Positions 1 through 6,842 are shown, counted from the first letter of the stretch. The stretch: DNA of 7,206 bases from Acidobacteriota bacterium (GCA_023436715.1 JAEZIJ010000165.1:1-7206); one strand, 5' to 3'. Numbers and translations: made by a program. The notes: generated by a model from the letters alone, not told the origin.

Positions 1-1
1 A

Positions 2-46
2 CTGGAGAAACTCGGCCACAAGGTTATACTTCAGCCCGTTGCCTGA
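2..46 (+). CDS. 3' end of an unidentified gene (partial)
   Basis: Reading frame 2 from the window edge gives LEKLGHKVILQPVA and then TGA at 44-46. The peptide has the look of a real protein C-terminus: a charged amphipathic stretch followed by a short beta-like run. The gene would converge on the minus-strand operon ending at 111, with the palindrome at 91-110 between them, which is a sensible layout. Similar short tails (LxxLGxxVxLxP) occur at the ends of some transposases such as IS110-type proteins, but 14 residues cannot establish a family. The first reading frame also stays open across the edge, so this call is tentative. Confidence 0.35.
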   Translation: MEKLGHKVILQPVA

Positions 47-90
47 CAGGGAGTATTTTCAAGAGAGAGTACACTCAAATACGTTTTTGC

Positions 91-110
91 GGGCCGGGCA
101 TGCCCGGCCC
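91..110. repeat. Perfect 20-bp GC-rich palindrome between convergent genes
   Basis: GGGCCGGGCATGCCCGGCCC is its own exact reverse complement (10-bp arms, no loop). It directly abuts the stop codon of the minus-strand hypothetical gene (TAG, 113-111). A run of five T lies at 85-89 on the + strand. That puts A residues after the hairpin on the minus strand, so it is not a standard intrinsic terminator for the operon. It could slow RNA polymerase or protect the 3' end, or be one copy of a dispersed REP-like family. The dispersed status is an inference that this window cannot test. Confidence 0.75.
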
Positions 111-545
111 CTACAGTCTCTCTTTTCGCAACTCCACCCAGCCGGGAAACACGCCCGGGTTTTCGAGCCAGGTGAGCATCCAGAGGATCATCTCCTCCTT
201 TTCCGTGTGGCCGCGGCGTAATGCCCAGCGGGCGTGGTCTTTCGCTTCAATCACCAGGCGGCGGCAGGCGCGCTGCCTGGGTTTATCCCCCTCGGCACGC
301 TCGTACTCGTTGTAAAGGTCGAGGAGACTGCGCTCCAGATCGGCGAGGGAATCCTGGCGGACGCCGGCAACCAGTGGCGCGAGCGGCACGCCCGTCGAAC
401 GGAGCAACCGGCGCAGGTAGGAGTCAGAAACGGGCGCGAGGCGGACCCGCAGTTCCGCGAACTCCGTTTCCGTGATGATTTCCGGGCGGTTTTGTTCCAG
501 GTACGCGTTCAGTTCGGTCCGCTTGCTGCGCCTGCCGGAGGCCAC
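111..545 (-). CDS. Conserved-looking hypothetical protein downstream of mltG
   Basis: I do not recognise a named family. From a GTG at 545-543 the product is 144 residues, soluble and helix-rich, with no signal peptide or membrane segment. Landmarks are a charged N-terminal half (ELNAYLEQNRPEIITETEFAELR, residues 11-33; DSYLRRLLRS, 41-50), a central acidic/Leu helix (SLADLERSLLDLYNEYERAEG, 66-86) and a C-terminal block rich in Trp and charged residues (CRRLVIEAKDHARWA, 94-108; EKEEMILWMLTWLENP, 115-130; FPGWVELRK, 133-141). The composition and periodicity look like real coding sequence. The start is uncertain. An ATG at 719 would add 58 Arg/Pro/Ser-rich residues that are an out-of-frame reading of the mltG core, so I reject it. 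TTG at 566 is the other option, and no good Shine-Dalgarno precedes either. It is the last gene of the ruvX-mltG operon and overlaps mltG by about 122 nt, so a small role linked to cell envelope or growth is conceivable but unproven. Confidence 0.65.
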   Translation of the reverse strand: MASGRRSKRTELNAYLEQNRPEIITETEFAELRVRLAPVSDSYLRRLLRSTGVPLAPLVAGVRQDSLADLERSLLDLYNEYERAEGDKPRQRACRRLVIEAKDHARWALRRGHTEKEEMILWMLTWLENPGVFPGWVELRKERL

Positions 546-1518
546 GCCTATATTGTTGGACGGCAAGGGTGTGCTGCGCCAGCGCTTTCGAGAACCGGTG
601 CGCGCCGGAGCCGTCGGGCAGGGCGACGAAATACAGGAAGTCCGTGCCGGCGGGGTGCAGCGCGGCGCGCAGCGACTGTTCGCCGGGGTTGGCAATCGGC
701 CCGGGCGGCAACCCGCCATGCTGGTAGGTGTTGTACCGCTGCTTGCTTTCCAGGTCGGACCGGTAGATCGCGCCGCGGTAGCGGTCTTCGAGCAGCGCCG
801 CGTAGACCGTCGTCGGATCGCACTGGAGCGGCATATTCAGCCGGAGGCGGTTGAGGAACACGGAGGCGATCACCGGGCGCTCCGCAGGCAGCCGCGCTTC
901 CCTCTCGACGAGCGAGGCGAGCGTGACCGCATCGTGTACGTCCGTATTCGGCGGCGCGACTTCGTGCCAGACTTTGCGGAAACGCTCCGTCATCATCCGG
1001 CAGAGTTGTTGCGCGGTTGTGTGGCGCGTGACCCGATACGTGTCGGGAAAGAGGTAGCCTTCGAGCGAGGGCGCCTTGGGGTCGAGATCGCGGACGAGCG
1101 CCGGGTCGTGCGCGGCGCTGAGGAAAGCCTTGGCGTCCATGATGCCTTCGCGCTGAAGAGACGCCGCGATGTCGAAGGTGTTGTTGCCTTCCGGCACTGC
1201 CAGGACGTAATAGAAAATGTCGCCGCGAGCCACGCGGTCAAAAATATTCAACACGCTGGAGGGCTTGTCGAACCGGTACTCGCCGGCTTTGAGCACCGCG
1301 TGAGGGCGGAGAGCGCGGACGATCAGGAACTGAACCGGGTGCTGAATCACGCCGGCGTCCGCCAGCATGCGCGCGATGCCGCGCGTGCCCGTGCCCTTGG
1401 GGATGTCCACGAACGTTTGGCCTGAAAAACCGGCGTAGGGCCGGCGGATCCACCATGCCGCCGCCCCGGCCGCAAGGGCCAACAGTACGGCGGCGGCGAA
1501 GACCGTACGAATCTTCAT
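424..1518 (-). CDS. mltG: Endolytic transglycosylase MltG (YceG-like)
   Basis: MltG is an inner-membrane lytic transglycosylase that cuts nascent peptidoglycan strands and helps set glycan length. The 364-residue product has a short cytoplasmic N-terminus, one membrane anchor (about residues 6-24) and a LysM-like segment (about 35-105). The YceG catalytic domain follows, with SLEGYLFPDTY (151-161), LASLVEREA (200-208) containing the presumed catalytic Glu205, QCDPTTVYA (232-240), YNTYQHGGLPPGPIANPG (262-279) and HRFSKALAQHTLAVQQYRR (307-325). Family members normally end soon after that last motif. Here about 35 further Arg/Gly/Pro-rich residues follow, encoded within the overlap with the next gene, and they are probably non-functional read-out. 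The ATG overlaps the ruvX stop as ATGA, and an AGGAGG at 1537-1532 lies 13 nt upstream, so translational coupling to ruvX is likely. Family assignment is firm; only the C-terminal end is doubtful. Confidence 0.95.
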   Translation of the reverse strand: MKIRTVFAAAVLLALAAGAAAWWIRRPYAGFSGQTFVDIPKGTGTRGIARMLADAGVIQHPVQFLIVRALRPHAVLKAGEYRFDKPSSVLNIFDRVARGDIFYYVLAVPEGNNTFDIAASLQREGIMDAKAFLSAAHDPALVRDLDPKAPSLEGYLFPDTYRVTRHTTAQQLCRMMTERFRKVWHEVAPPNTDVHDAVTLASLVEREARLPAERPVIASVFLNRLRLNMPLQCDPTTVYAALLEDRYRGAIYRSDLESKQRYNTYQHGGLPPGPIANPGEQSLRAALHPAGTDFLYFVALPDGSGAHRFSKALAQHTLAVQQYRRGLRQAQQADRTERVPGTKPPGNHHGNGVRGTAGPPRARF

Positions 1519-1949
1519 GCCCCCGGATCGCCCTCCTGCCCGAGGGAATCCAGGTAGCTCTGGAGGATAAGCACGGCGGAAAGCCGGTCCACCGCGCGTG
1601 CGCGCTTCTCGATGCTGATTCCGCTCTGGCGCAGCACGCGTTCGGCCTCTACGGTCGTAAGCCGCTCATCCCATAGCTTTACCGGGATGCCGGTCCGTTC
1701 GGAGAGCGTTTCGGCGAATTGCCGCACAAAACCGGCCTGCCGCCCTTCCTCGCCGCTCATGTGGATGGGGTTGCCCACCAGAAAAAGGGAGATATTCCGC
1801 TCCTTGGCGAGGCGGGCAAGGGCGGAAAAATCCTCACGATTATTCCGGCGCTCGAGCGTCTCCAGGCCCTGAGCGGTCAGCCCGAGTTCGTCGCTTACGG
1901 CAAGCCCGATGCGGCGTTTGCCGACATCGAGAGCGAGAATTCTGCTCAT
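1515..1949 (-). CDS. ruvX: RuvX/YqgF family Holliday junction resolvase-like nuclease
   Basis: This is an RNase H-fold protein of the YqgF/RuvX family. The family is near-universal in bacteria and is linked to Holliday-junction resolution and, in E. coli, to processing of the 16S rRNA 5' end. The product is 144 residues, the usual family length. Hallmarks are ILALDVGKRRIGLAVSD (4-20, with Asp8 as the first acidic active-site residue), LFLVGNPIHMSGEEGRQA (55-72), LWDERLTTVEAERVL (92-106, the conserved DERLTT) and VDRLSAVLILQSYLD (120-134, with Asp121 as the last acidic residue). The ATG at 1949 places the first beta strand three residues in, as is typical. A GAGGGAG lies about 12 nt upstream, a little far. 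It is the first gene of the minus-strand operon and overlaps mltG by 4 nt. Confidence 0.95.
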   Translation of the reverse strand: MSRILALDVGKRRIGLAVSDELGLTAQGLETLERRNNREDFSALARLAKERNISLFLVGNPIHMSGEEGRQAGFVRQFAETLSERTGIPVKLWDERLTTVEAERVLRQSGISIEKRARAVDRLSAVLILQSYLDSLGQEGDPGA

Positions 1950-2002
1950 GCTGTCAAACCGCTCCCTCGCGGCCGCGGCTCGGTTTCGGCAACCGGAATT
2001 TC

Positions 2003-2017
2003 CATTACATTACATTA
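2003..2017. repeat. Three tandem CATTA pentamers
   Basis: CATTA occurs three times in direct succession. The array overlaps the inferred -10 box of the minus-strand ruvX operon (2019-2014) and covers its presumed transcription start near 2007. It may be a slip-prone microrepeat, part of an AT-rich melting region or a protein-binding site. The repeat is directly visible; any function is inference. Confidence 0.6.
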
Positions 2018-2019
2018 TA
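2014..2019 (-). promoter_or_regulatory. -10 box (TATAAT) for the ruvX-mltG operon
   Basis: The minus strand reads a perfect TATAAT here, 65 nt or more before the ruvX ATG. That puts transcription start near 2007 and gives a 5' leader of about 58 nt. No good -35 hexamer is present 16-18 nt upstream, so the promoter may be weak, activator-dependent or used by another sigma factor. It is the only consensus-quality element in this divergent spacer. I saw no convincing promoter for the rightward AI-2E gene. Confidence 0.45.
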
Positions 2020-2075
2020 GGTCGCTCCATGTTAGAGTAGCGGATAGTAATTTCGATGTAGATTGCAGATTTTTC

Positions 2076-2079
2076 AGGG
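2076..2079 (+). promoter_or_regulatory. Shine-Dalgarno AGGG supporting the GTG start of the AI-2E gene
   Basis: AGGG ends 6 nt before the GTG at 2086. No comparable sequence precedes the alternative in-frame ATG at 2107, whose choice would remove seven N-terminal residues. This favours the GTG. Confidence 0.5.
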
Positions 2080-2085
2080 TTAGTT

Positions 2086-3264
2086 GTGACCGTAATTTCC
2101 CGCCGAATGCACAGCGTGAAGCCGCGAGGCGTAAGCGCATCTATTATCGGAGCAGCCTGCGCGGTCGCCCTCCTGCACTACGGACGGGCGTTCCTGGTGA
2201 CGATGTGTACGGCCGTAATCGTCGCGTTTATCCTGGAGCCCTCGGTTGTTCTGCTCATGAGGTTGCGCATTCCGCGCGCGCTCGCCAGTTTCGTGGTGTG
2301 TTCGCTTGCCGTGTGCGTTCTCTATTTGGCCGGGTTTGCCGTGTACACGCAGGTTGCCGGCGTTGTGGACGAATTCCCGAAGTACGGGCAGCGTATCGAC
2401 GACCTCACCGGCCAGGTCGTCTCCAAGATGGAGGAGATCGAGCGCTGGATGGGCGAGGTGATCGTGCCCAAACGGTTCCGGGAGCAGAAGGCCCAGGCGC
2501 CGCCGCAGCCTCCCCAGGCAAAGCAGCCTTCCCGGCGGAAGCGCGCCGCCGAACCGGTTCTGCCGCCCGCTCCGGCGCCGTCTGAAGGCACGGTGCAGGA
2601 GGTGCGGATCAGGCCGGAGCGCCCGCCGCTGGTCGATTTTGCGTACTCGCTCATCGGGTCCGTGTACCAGTTTCTGCTGATGGCCTCGTTCGTGCCTTTC
2701 CTCGTCTATTTCATGTTGAGCTGGCGCGATCACATCCACCGCAGCTTCCTCCTGCTGTTTGAAGAGCAGGGGCGCATTGTGGCGGGCAGGGCGCTGGACG
2801 GCATCGCGGGAATTGTCCGGGCGTTCGTAGTGGGCAATTCGCTGCTCGGGATCCTGTTGGCGGCGCTCACAATTCTGGTTTTCGGGCTGTTTCGCCTCCC
2901 GTACCCGTTTCTGCTCGGGGCGATCAGCGGGTTTCTGACGCTGGTTCCCTACGTCGGGCTGCCGCTTGCGCTTCTGCCTGCGCTGTTGGGGGCGCTGGCA
3001 GTTTACAACACGATGACGCCCTACATCGCCATTCTGACCATCGTCGCGGTTCTCCACCTGATCGGCATGAACCTGCTCTATCCGAAGATTGTGGGTACGC
3101 GAGTACACCTGAACCCGCTTGTGGTGACTGTGGCGCTGATGTTCTGGAGCGTGATCTGGGGGGCGGCCGGCCTGATTCTGGCCATTCCTCTCACGGCAGG
3201 CCTGAAAGCCGTGTGCGACAACGTGAAGCAGTTGGAACCGTACGGCCGGCTGCTGGGCGATTAG
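2086..3264 (+). CDS. AI-2E family (PerM/YdiK-like) membrane transporter
   Basis: This is a 392-residue polytopic inner-membrane protein of the AI-2E transporter family. The family name comes from TqsA and its proposed autoinducer-2 export, but most members have unknown substrates and some act as ion antiporters, so no substrate should be assumed. Hydrophobic segments lie at about 16-32, 36-59, 66-88, 187-212, 243-268, 273-305 (two), 311-334 and 343-376. Family signatures are ILEPSVVLLMRLRIPRALA (49-67), GFLTLVPYVGLPLALLPALL (282-301), PKIVGTRVHLNPLVV (333-347) and WGAAGLILAIPLTAGLKAV (358-376). The soluble loop after the third segment carries a Pro/Ala/Arg/Lys-rich insertion (about 129-183) that looks disordered. 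The GTG start is chosen from the spaced AGGG. The gene is transcribed divergently from ruvX and converges on the TonB receptor gene across a hairpin, so it appears monocistronic. Confidence 0.92.
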   Translation: MTVISRRMHSVKPRGVSASIIGAACAVALLHYGRAFLVTMCTAVIVAFILEPSVVLLMRLRIPRALASFVVCSLAVCVLYLAGFAVYTQVAGVVDEFPKYGQRIDDLTGQVVSKMEEIERWMGEVIVPKRFREQKAQAPPQPPQAKQPSRRKRAAEPVLPPAPAPSEGTVQEVRIRPERPPLVDFAYSLIGSVYQFLLMASFVPFLVYFMLSWRDHIHRSFLLLFEEQGRIVAGRALDGIAGIVRAFVVGNSLLGILLAALTILVFGLFRLPYPFLLGAISGFLTLVPYVGLPLALLPALLGALAVYNTMTPYIAILTIVAVLHLIGMNLLYPKIVGTRVHLNPLVVTVALMFWSVIWGAAGLILAIPLTAGLKAVCDNVKQLEPYGRLLGD

Positions 3265-3308
3265 CAGAGGCAAAGCGGGGACATGCTCGAAGTCCCCGCT
3301 TTGCTCTG
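3265..3308. terminator. Strong hairpin between convergent genes, probably a shared terminator
   Basis: The arms CAGAGGCAAAGCGGGGAC (3265-3282) and GTCCCCGCTTTGCTCTG (3292-3308) pair over 17 bp with one bulged G and a 9-nt loop. It starts right after the AI-2E stop codon and ends 6 nt before the stop of the opposing receptor gene, the expected place for a bidirectional terminator. Neither side has a T-tract after the stem, so it may act with Rho or only stabilise the 3' ends. Confidence 0.75.
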
Positions 3309-3314
3309 TACACC

Positions 3315-6300
3315 TCAGAAGTAATACTTCATGCCGAACTGAATGTTACGCGGCTGCTGTATTTGTCCCGTGATCTGGCCGAAGGAGCTGGGCGTGGAGA
3401 TGTCGCGTCCGGGCGGCCCAAAGCTCACGTGATTGAACGCATTGAAAAACTCGGCGCGGAACTCGAAACGCTGCCGCTCCGTAACGTCGAACCTCTTGCC
3501 GATGGACATGTCGAGGTTGAAGAAGCTTGGGGCGCGCTCGGTGCCGACTCCGGCTGTTCCGAACATGCCCGGAGCGGGCACGCCATAAGCGCACGTGCCG
3601 TCGTTGTTTCCGGGTCCGCAGAAACTGGCCGCCGTCACGGGGCCGAAGAACGCGTCAACGGTCTGGGAGGGGACCGCGAGTTTGTGATATGCGTTGGCAC
3701 GCACGTTGCCGCGGGTCGCCTGTCCCGTGTTCGCGGCACCCGCAAAAATGGTCACCGGGAAGCCGGAATGCGCGTTGACGAAGTAGTTGAGACTCCAGCC
3801 GCCGAGCAGAAGATCCGCCGGCTTGCTGAAACTGGAGCCGAACTTCCTGTTCTTCCCGACCGGCAGTTCATAGAGCCCGCCGATGGTGAAATTGTGCCTT
3901 GCATCGAAGCAGGCGGGGCCGCGGTTCGAGCGGCGGTCATAGGCGTTCTGCCAGTACGCGCCGTCGCTGTTGACTGAGCCGCACCCGTAATAGCCCAGGT
4001 TCTCCATCAGGGTCTTGCCGAAGGTGTACGAACTGACGAAGTCGAGCCCGTTGGACAACCGCTTGCGGAACGTTGTCTGAAGCGAGTTGTAGCTCATGCG
4101 CGCACTGCCCTCCGTGAGCGCGATATTGCCGACGTTCGGCAGTAGGGCGGCCAGCGGACGACGGTCGTTCAGGGGCGCCCAGCTCGAGACCGGGCCGACA
4201 CCGGGCAGCGGCTGGTTAGCCTCGTGTGGAACTACGAGGTGCGTTCCCAACTGGCCGACATAGGCGACGTTGAGCGACGTCGTGTTGCTGAACTGATACT
4301 CCATGGCGGCGTTGAACTGCTGCGTAAACTGCGGCCGCAGGTGGAGATCCCACGCGCGCGCCTGGTAGAACGGGTTGGCGCCGGTCCGCGGTCCGGTCAT
4401 GTCGCCCCGGGCGATCACGTCGGTGAAGCCGGTGCGAATGTCGCCCGGTGTGCGCGGGTCGTAAGTGACATTGGACTCGACGAAGAACGGCGGGTTCATC
4501 GTCAGCCGAAGGTTGGCGCCGGTACCCTCCATGAAGCTGGACATCGCATATCCCATGCGAAACACGAGCTTGTTGTGGAACATGCCCGGCGTCCAGGCCA
4601 GGCCGACGCGCGGCTCGAACTGCTTGTAGTAGGGTTCGTAGAGCGCGCGGCTGTTGCCGTCCTTCCCCGCGTAGAGCAGTTCGCCGGTGAACGTGTTGAT
4701 GTTCACCTGGCGGTCCTTGGCTTCGTAGATCGGCTGGGCGTACTCCCAGCGGAGGCCGAGGTTGAGGGTGAAGTTTGAGGTCACCTTCCAGTCGTCCTGG
4801 AAGAAAATGCCGTCGCGCCATTGCCGGTGACCCCACATGCCGGAGACTGCGCCGCGGCCCTTGCTCGCAAGCGCGTTCAGCAGAAAGTCGCCGTAGGAGA
4901 TGCCCGAGTAGCTTCCGTCGAAGGTGAACGTACCCAGCGCGCCGTTGTTGCCGGCATAGTACCTGTTCTGGCGATACCGGATGAACTGGAAGCCCATTTT
5001 GAGCAGGTGCGCTCCCCTTTGATACGTCAGGTTGTCGCCGTACTGGAACTTGTTGTCCATCGTGTTGCTGATGGTTGCGGCGCTGCCGAGGTTGGACAAG
5101 TTGCTGCCGATGACGATGCTGCTCAATCCGGGAATAAACTGGCCTCCCGGAATTCCGAACTTCTGGTTGCCATCCGCGCCCAGCTTGCCTGAGGAATCGA
5201 TCACCACGTCATTGATGCCGATGCGCGAGAAGCCGAAACGAGCCTCGTTGACGATGCGTGACGAGAAGGTCCGGGTCCAGGTAAGCACGACGCTCTGGGT
5301 CGGCCCGGTCGTGCCGCCGGACATCTGTACGGGCAGCGCCTCCTTGCTGCCGACGGATTCGTAGCGTCCGATCGACCAGCGCGCGGAGAGGTTGTCGGCA
5401 TCGCTTGGACGAAAGTCCACGCGGGCGTCCGCCTGGTGATTGGAGAGCTTGCTGGCCGAGCTTGCAAGGTAGTTGTTCGTGACGAAGAGCGTGCCTGTTC
5501 CCGGGTTGTTCGGGACCGGGTAGAGATCGGGGTGCCCGAACAGGTATTGCGCCAGTGGGTTCACGATGCGGGACTGCGGAATGATGTTGTCCGGGAATGG
5601 ATCGCGCGATCCGACATCGGGGCCGGTCAGCGGGTCGCGCACGATCTGCTTCGATATATTCAGAAAGTCCGACAGATCTCCGGTGCGCCAGGTTGAGGGC
5701 GCCACGCTGGCCGTGGCCGGGCCGGAGCCTCGCTGCTCGGTGCCTTCGTAATCGATGAAGAAGAAGGCCTTGTTGCGCTTGATCGGTCCGCCAAGAGTAC
5801 CGCCGAAGATGTTGCGGCTGAAGTCGCGCTTAGCCGTATTGGAGCGGTTGTTGAAGAAACCGTTGGCGTCCAGGCCCTGGTTGCGCAGGAACTCGAATGC
5901 GTTGCCGTGAAAATCGTTCCCGCCCCCCCTGATGGACATGGCTACTATCGCGCCGCCCACGTTGCCGAATTCGGACGAGCCGTTGCCGGTGATCACCTTC
6001 ACTTCCTCGACGGCATCGACATTGGGAGAGTAACCGATGCGGTTGTCGATCGAATCGTTTACGTCCACGCCGTCCAGCAGGAAGTTGTTCGTCTGTTCCC
6101 GGTTGCCGTTCACCTGCGGGCGGCTTCCCGAACCCTGGAATCGTCCCGAGGTGTTCATGTTGTTCGGTGCCGTGGAGATGGCGCCGGGAATGAGCATGGT
6201 CAGCGAGGCGAAATTGCGCCCGTTCAGCGGGATAGTGGTCAGTTTGGTCGAAGAAAGGGCATCGCCGGTCTGCGTCGATTCGGTTTGCAGAGTCGGGGCG

Positions 6301-6662
6301 ATGTCCTTGATCTCGACGGACTGCGTGGTGTCGCCTACCTCAAGTTGGATATCGACGCGCGCCGTCTGGTTGATTTCGAGCGCGAACGGGCCCAGGGTGG
6401 TTTTCTTGAAACCCTGAATTTCCGCTGCGACGTTGTATCTTCCAATGGGCAAAAACAACAGGTTATACACTCCGGCTTCGTTCGAAGCTGTGGAGTAAGT
6501 GAGGCTGGTTGCGGTGTTCGTAGCGGTGACTTTGACTTTCGGAACCACCGCTCCGCTTGGGTCTCTGAGAGTGCCGGTAATCGCGCCGGTCATGGTCTGT
6601 CCAAAGGCCAGGCTGGCCGCGCACACGAATACCAGGGAGAGAACTACCGTGTTTCGGATCAT
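3315..6662 (-). CDS. TonB-dependent receptor with carboxypeptidase-regulatory-like N-terminal domain (Oar type)
   Basis: This is a 1115-residue outer-membrane beta-barrel receptor, expected to import a large or polymeric nutrient using TonB energy; the substrate is unknown. A Sec signal peptide spans residues 1-21 (likely cut before QTMTG). An Ig-like carboxypeptidase-regulatory-type domain follows (about 24-110: GAITGTLRDPSGAVVPKVKV, NEAGVYNLLFLPIGRYNV). A plug domain lies at about 120-250, with IPLNGRNFASLTMLIPG (144-160), NNFLLDGVDVND (192-203), VEEVKVITG (218-226) and GGAIVAMSIRGGGNDFHG (236-253). The barrel begins with GGTLGGPIKRNKAFFFIDYEG (287-307) and ends in KYYF, a C-terminal aromatic typical of outer-membrane proteins. 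No obvious TonB box was found. The ATG is supported by GAGGGAG (6678-6672), 9 nt upstream. Such long receptors are highly expanded in Acidobacteriota. The gene is complete, with no internal break. Confidence 0.93.
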   Translation of the reverse strand: MIRNTVVLSLVFVCAASLAFGQTMTGAITGTLRDPSGAVVPKVKVTATNTATSLTYSTASNEAGVYNLLFLPIGRYNVAAEIQGFKKTTLGPFALEINQTARVDIQLEVGDTTQSVEIKDIAPTLQTESTQTGDALSSTKLTTIPLNGRNFASLTMLIPGAISTAPNNMNTSGRFQGSGSRPQVNGNREQTNNFLLDGVDVNDSIDNRIGYSPNVDAVEEVKVITGNGSSEFGNVGGAIVAMSIRGGGNDFHGNAFEFLRNQGLDANGFFNNRSNTAKRDFSRNIFGGTLGGPIKRNKAFFFIDYEGTEQRGSGPATASVAPSTWRTGDLSDFLNISKQIVRDPLTGPDVGSRDPFPDNIIPQSRIVNPLAQYLFGHPDLYPVPNNPGTGTLFVTNNYLASSASKLSNHQADARVDFRPSDADNLSARWSIGRYESVGSKEALPVQMSGGTTGPTQSVVLTWTRTFSSRIVNEARFGFSRIGINDVVIDSSGKLGADGNQKFGIPGGQFIPGLSSIVIGSNLSNLGSAATISNTMDNKFQYGDNLTYQRGAHLLKMGFQFIRYRQNRYYAGNNGALGTFTFDGSYSGISYGDFLLNALASKGRGAVSGMWGHRQWRDGIFFQDDWKVTSNFTLNLGLRWEYAQPIYEAKDRQVNINTFTGELLYAGKDGNSRALYEPYYKQFEPRVGLAWTPGMFHNKLVFRMGYAMSSFMEGTGANLRLTMNPPFFVESNVTYDPRTPGDIRTGFTDVIARGDMTGPRTGANPFYQARAWDLHLRPQFTQQFNAAMEYQFSNTTSLNVAYVGQLGTHLVVPHEANQPLPGVGPVSSWAPLNDRRPLAALLPNVGNIALTEGSARMSYNSLQTTFRKRLSNGLDFVSSYTFGKTLMENLGYYGCGSVNSDGAYWQNAYDRRSNRGPACFDARHNFTIGGLYELPVGKNRKFGSSFSKPADLLLGGWSLNYFVNAHSGFPVTIFAGAANTGQATRGNVRANAYHKLAVPSQTVDAFFGPVTAASFCGPGNNDGTCAYGVPAPGMFGTAGVGTERAPSFFNLDMSIGKRFDVTERQRFEFRAEFFNAFNHVSFGPPGRDISTPSSFGQITGQIQQPRNIQFGMKYYF

Positions 6663-6671
6663 TTTTTCAGA

Positions 6672-6722
6672 CTCCCTCTGCCAGTTGCAATCAATTCTGT
6701 TGTGAACTTACTCCGAAGTCAA
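6672..6722 (-). promoter_or_regulatory. Promoter and ribosome binding site of the TonB receptor gene
   Basis: On the minus strand, TTGACT (6722-6717, 5 of 6 to the -35 consensus) and CAGAAT (6699-6694, 4 of 6 to the -10) are separated by exactly 17 nt. Transcription would start near 6687, leaving a leader of about 25 nt that contains GAGGGAG (6678-6672), 9 nt before the ATG. Spacing throughout fits a housekeeping sigma-70 promoter with no sign of a riboswitch or attenuator. Confidence 0.6.
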
Positions 6723-6754
6723 GGGTATTTAGTACCGCTTACTCATGTTTACGG

Positions 6755-6842
6755 TTGCCAAACCGGCGGGGCAGGCGTCCACGCCTGCAGCGGGTCTCCC
6801 GCGCTCCGTATGCTTGCCGCCCGCGCGTGCCCGGACTGGCAA
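6755..6842. repeat. Compound palindromic element in the divergent spacer
   Basis: The outer arms TTGCCAAACCGG (6755-6766) and CCGGACTGGCAA (6831-6842) are inverted repeats matching at 10 of 12 positions. Inside lie two further hairpins: GCAGGCGTCCACGCCTGC (6771-6788, perfect 8-bp arms, 2-nt loop) and GCGGG-TCT-CCCGC (6790-6802). The nested, GC-rich layout resembles REP/BIME-type or small non-autonomous repeat elements. It sits upstream of both divergent genes, so it could separate their promoters or hold a regulator site. Whether it is repeated elsewhere in the genome cannot be seen here. Confidence 0.6.

Noticed and set aside
85..110. T-run plus palindrome as an intrinsic terminator for the minus-strand operon
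   Set aside because: On the minus strand the tract after the hairpin is A-rich, not T-rich, so the orientation is wrong.
546..719. ATG-initiated 58-residue N-terminal extension of the hypothetical gene
   Set aside because: Arg/Pro/Ser-rich low-complexity sequence lying out of frame under the conserved MltG catalytic domain.
472..1425. 317-codon + strand frame across mltG
   Set aside because: Opposite the well-supported mltG motifs; Arg/Val/Gly-rich composition and no recognisable domain.
1950..1961. TTTGACA on the minus strand just before the ruvX ATG as a -35 box
   Set aside because: It lies within 10 nt of the start codon, so any promoter using it would start inside the gene.
2080..3273. 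397-codon open frame on the minus strand opposite the AI-2E gene
   Set aside because: Exact antisense of a clear membrane-protein gene. The product is Arg/Gln/His/Pro-rich with no domain, as expected from a GC-rich complementary frame.
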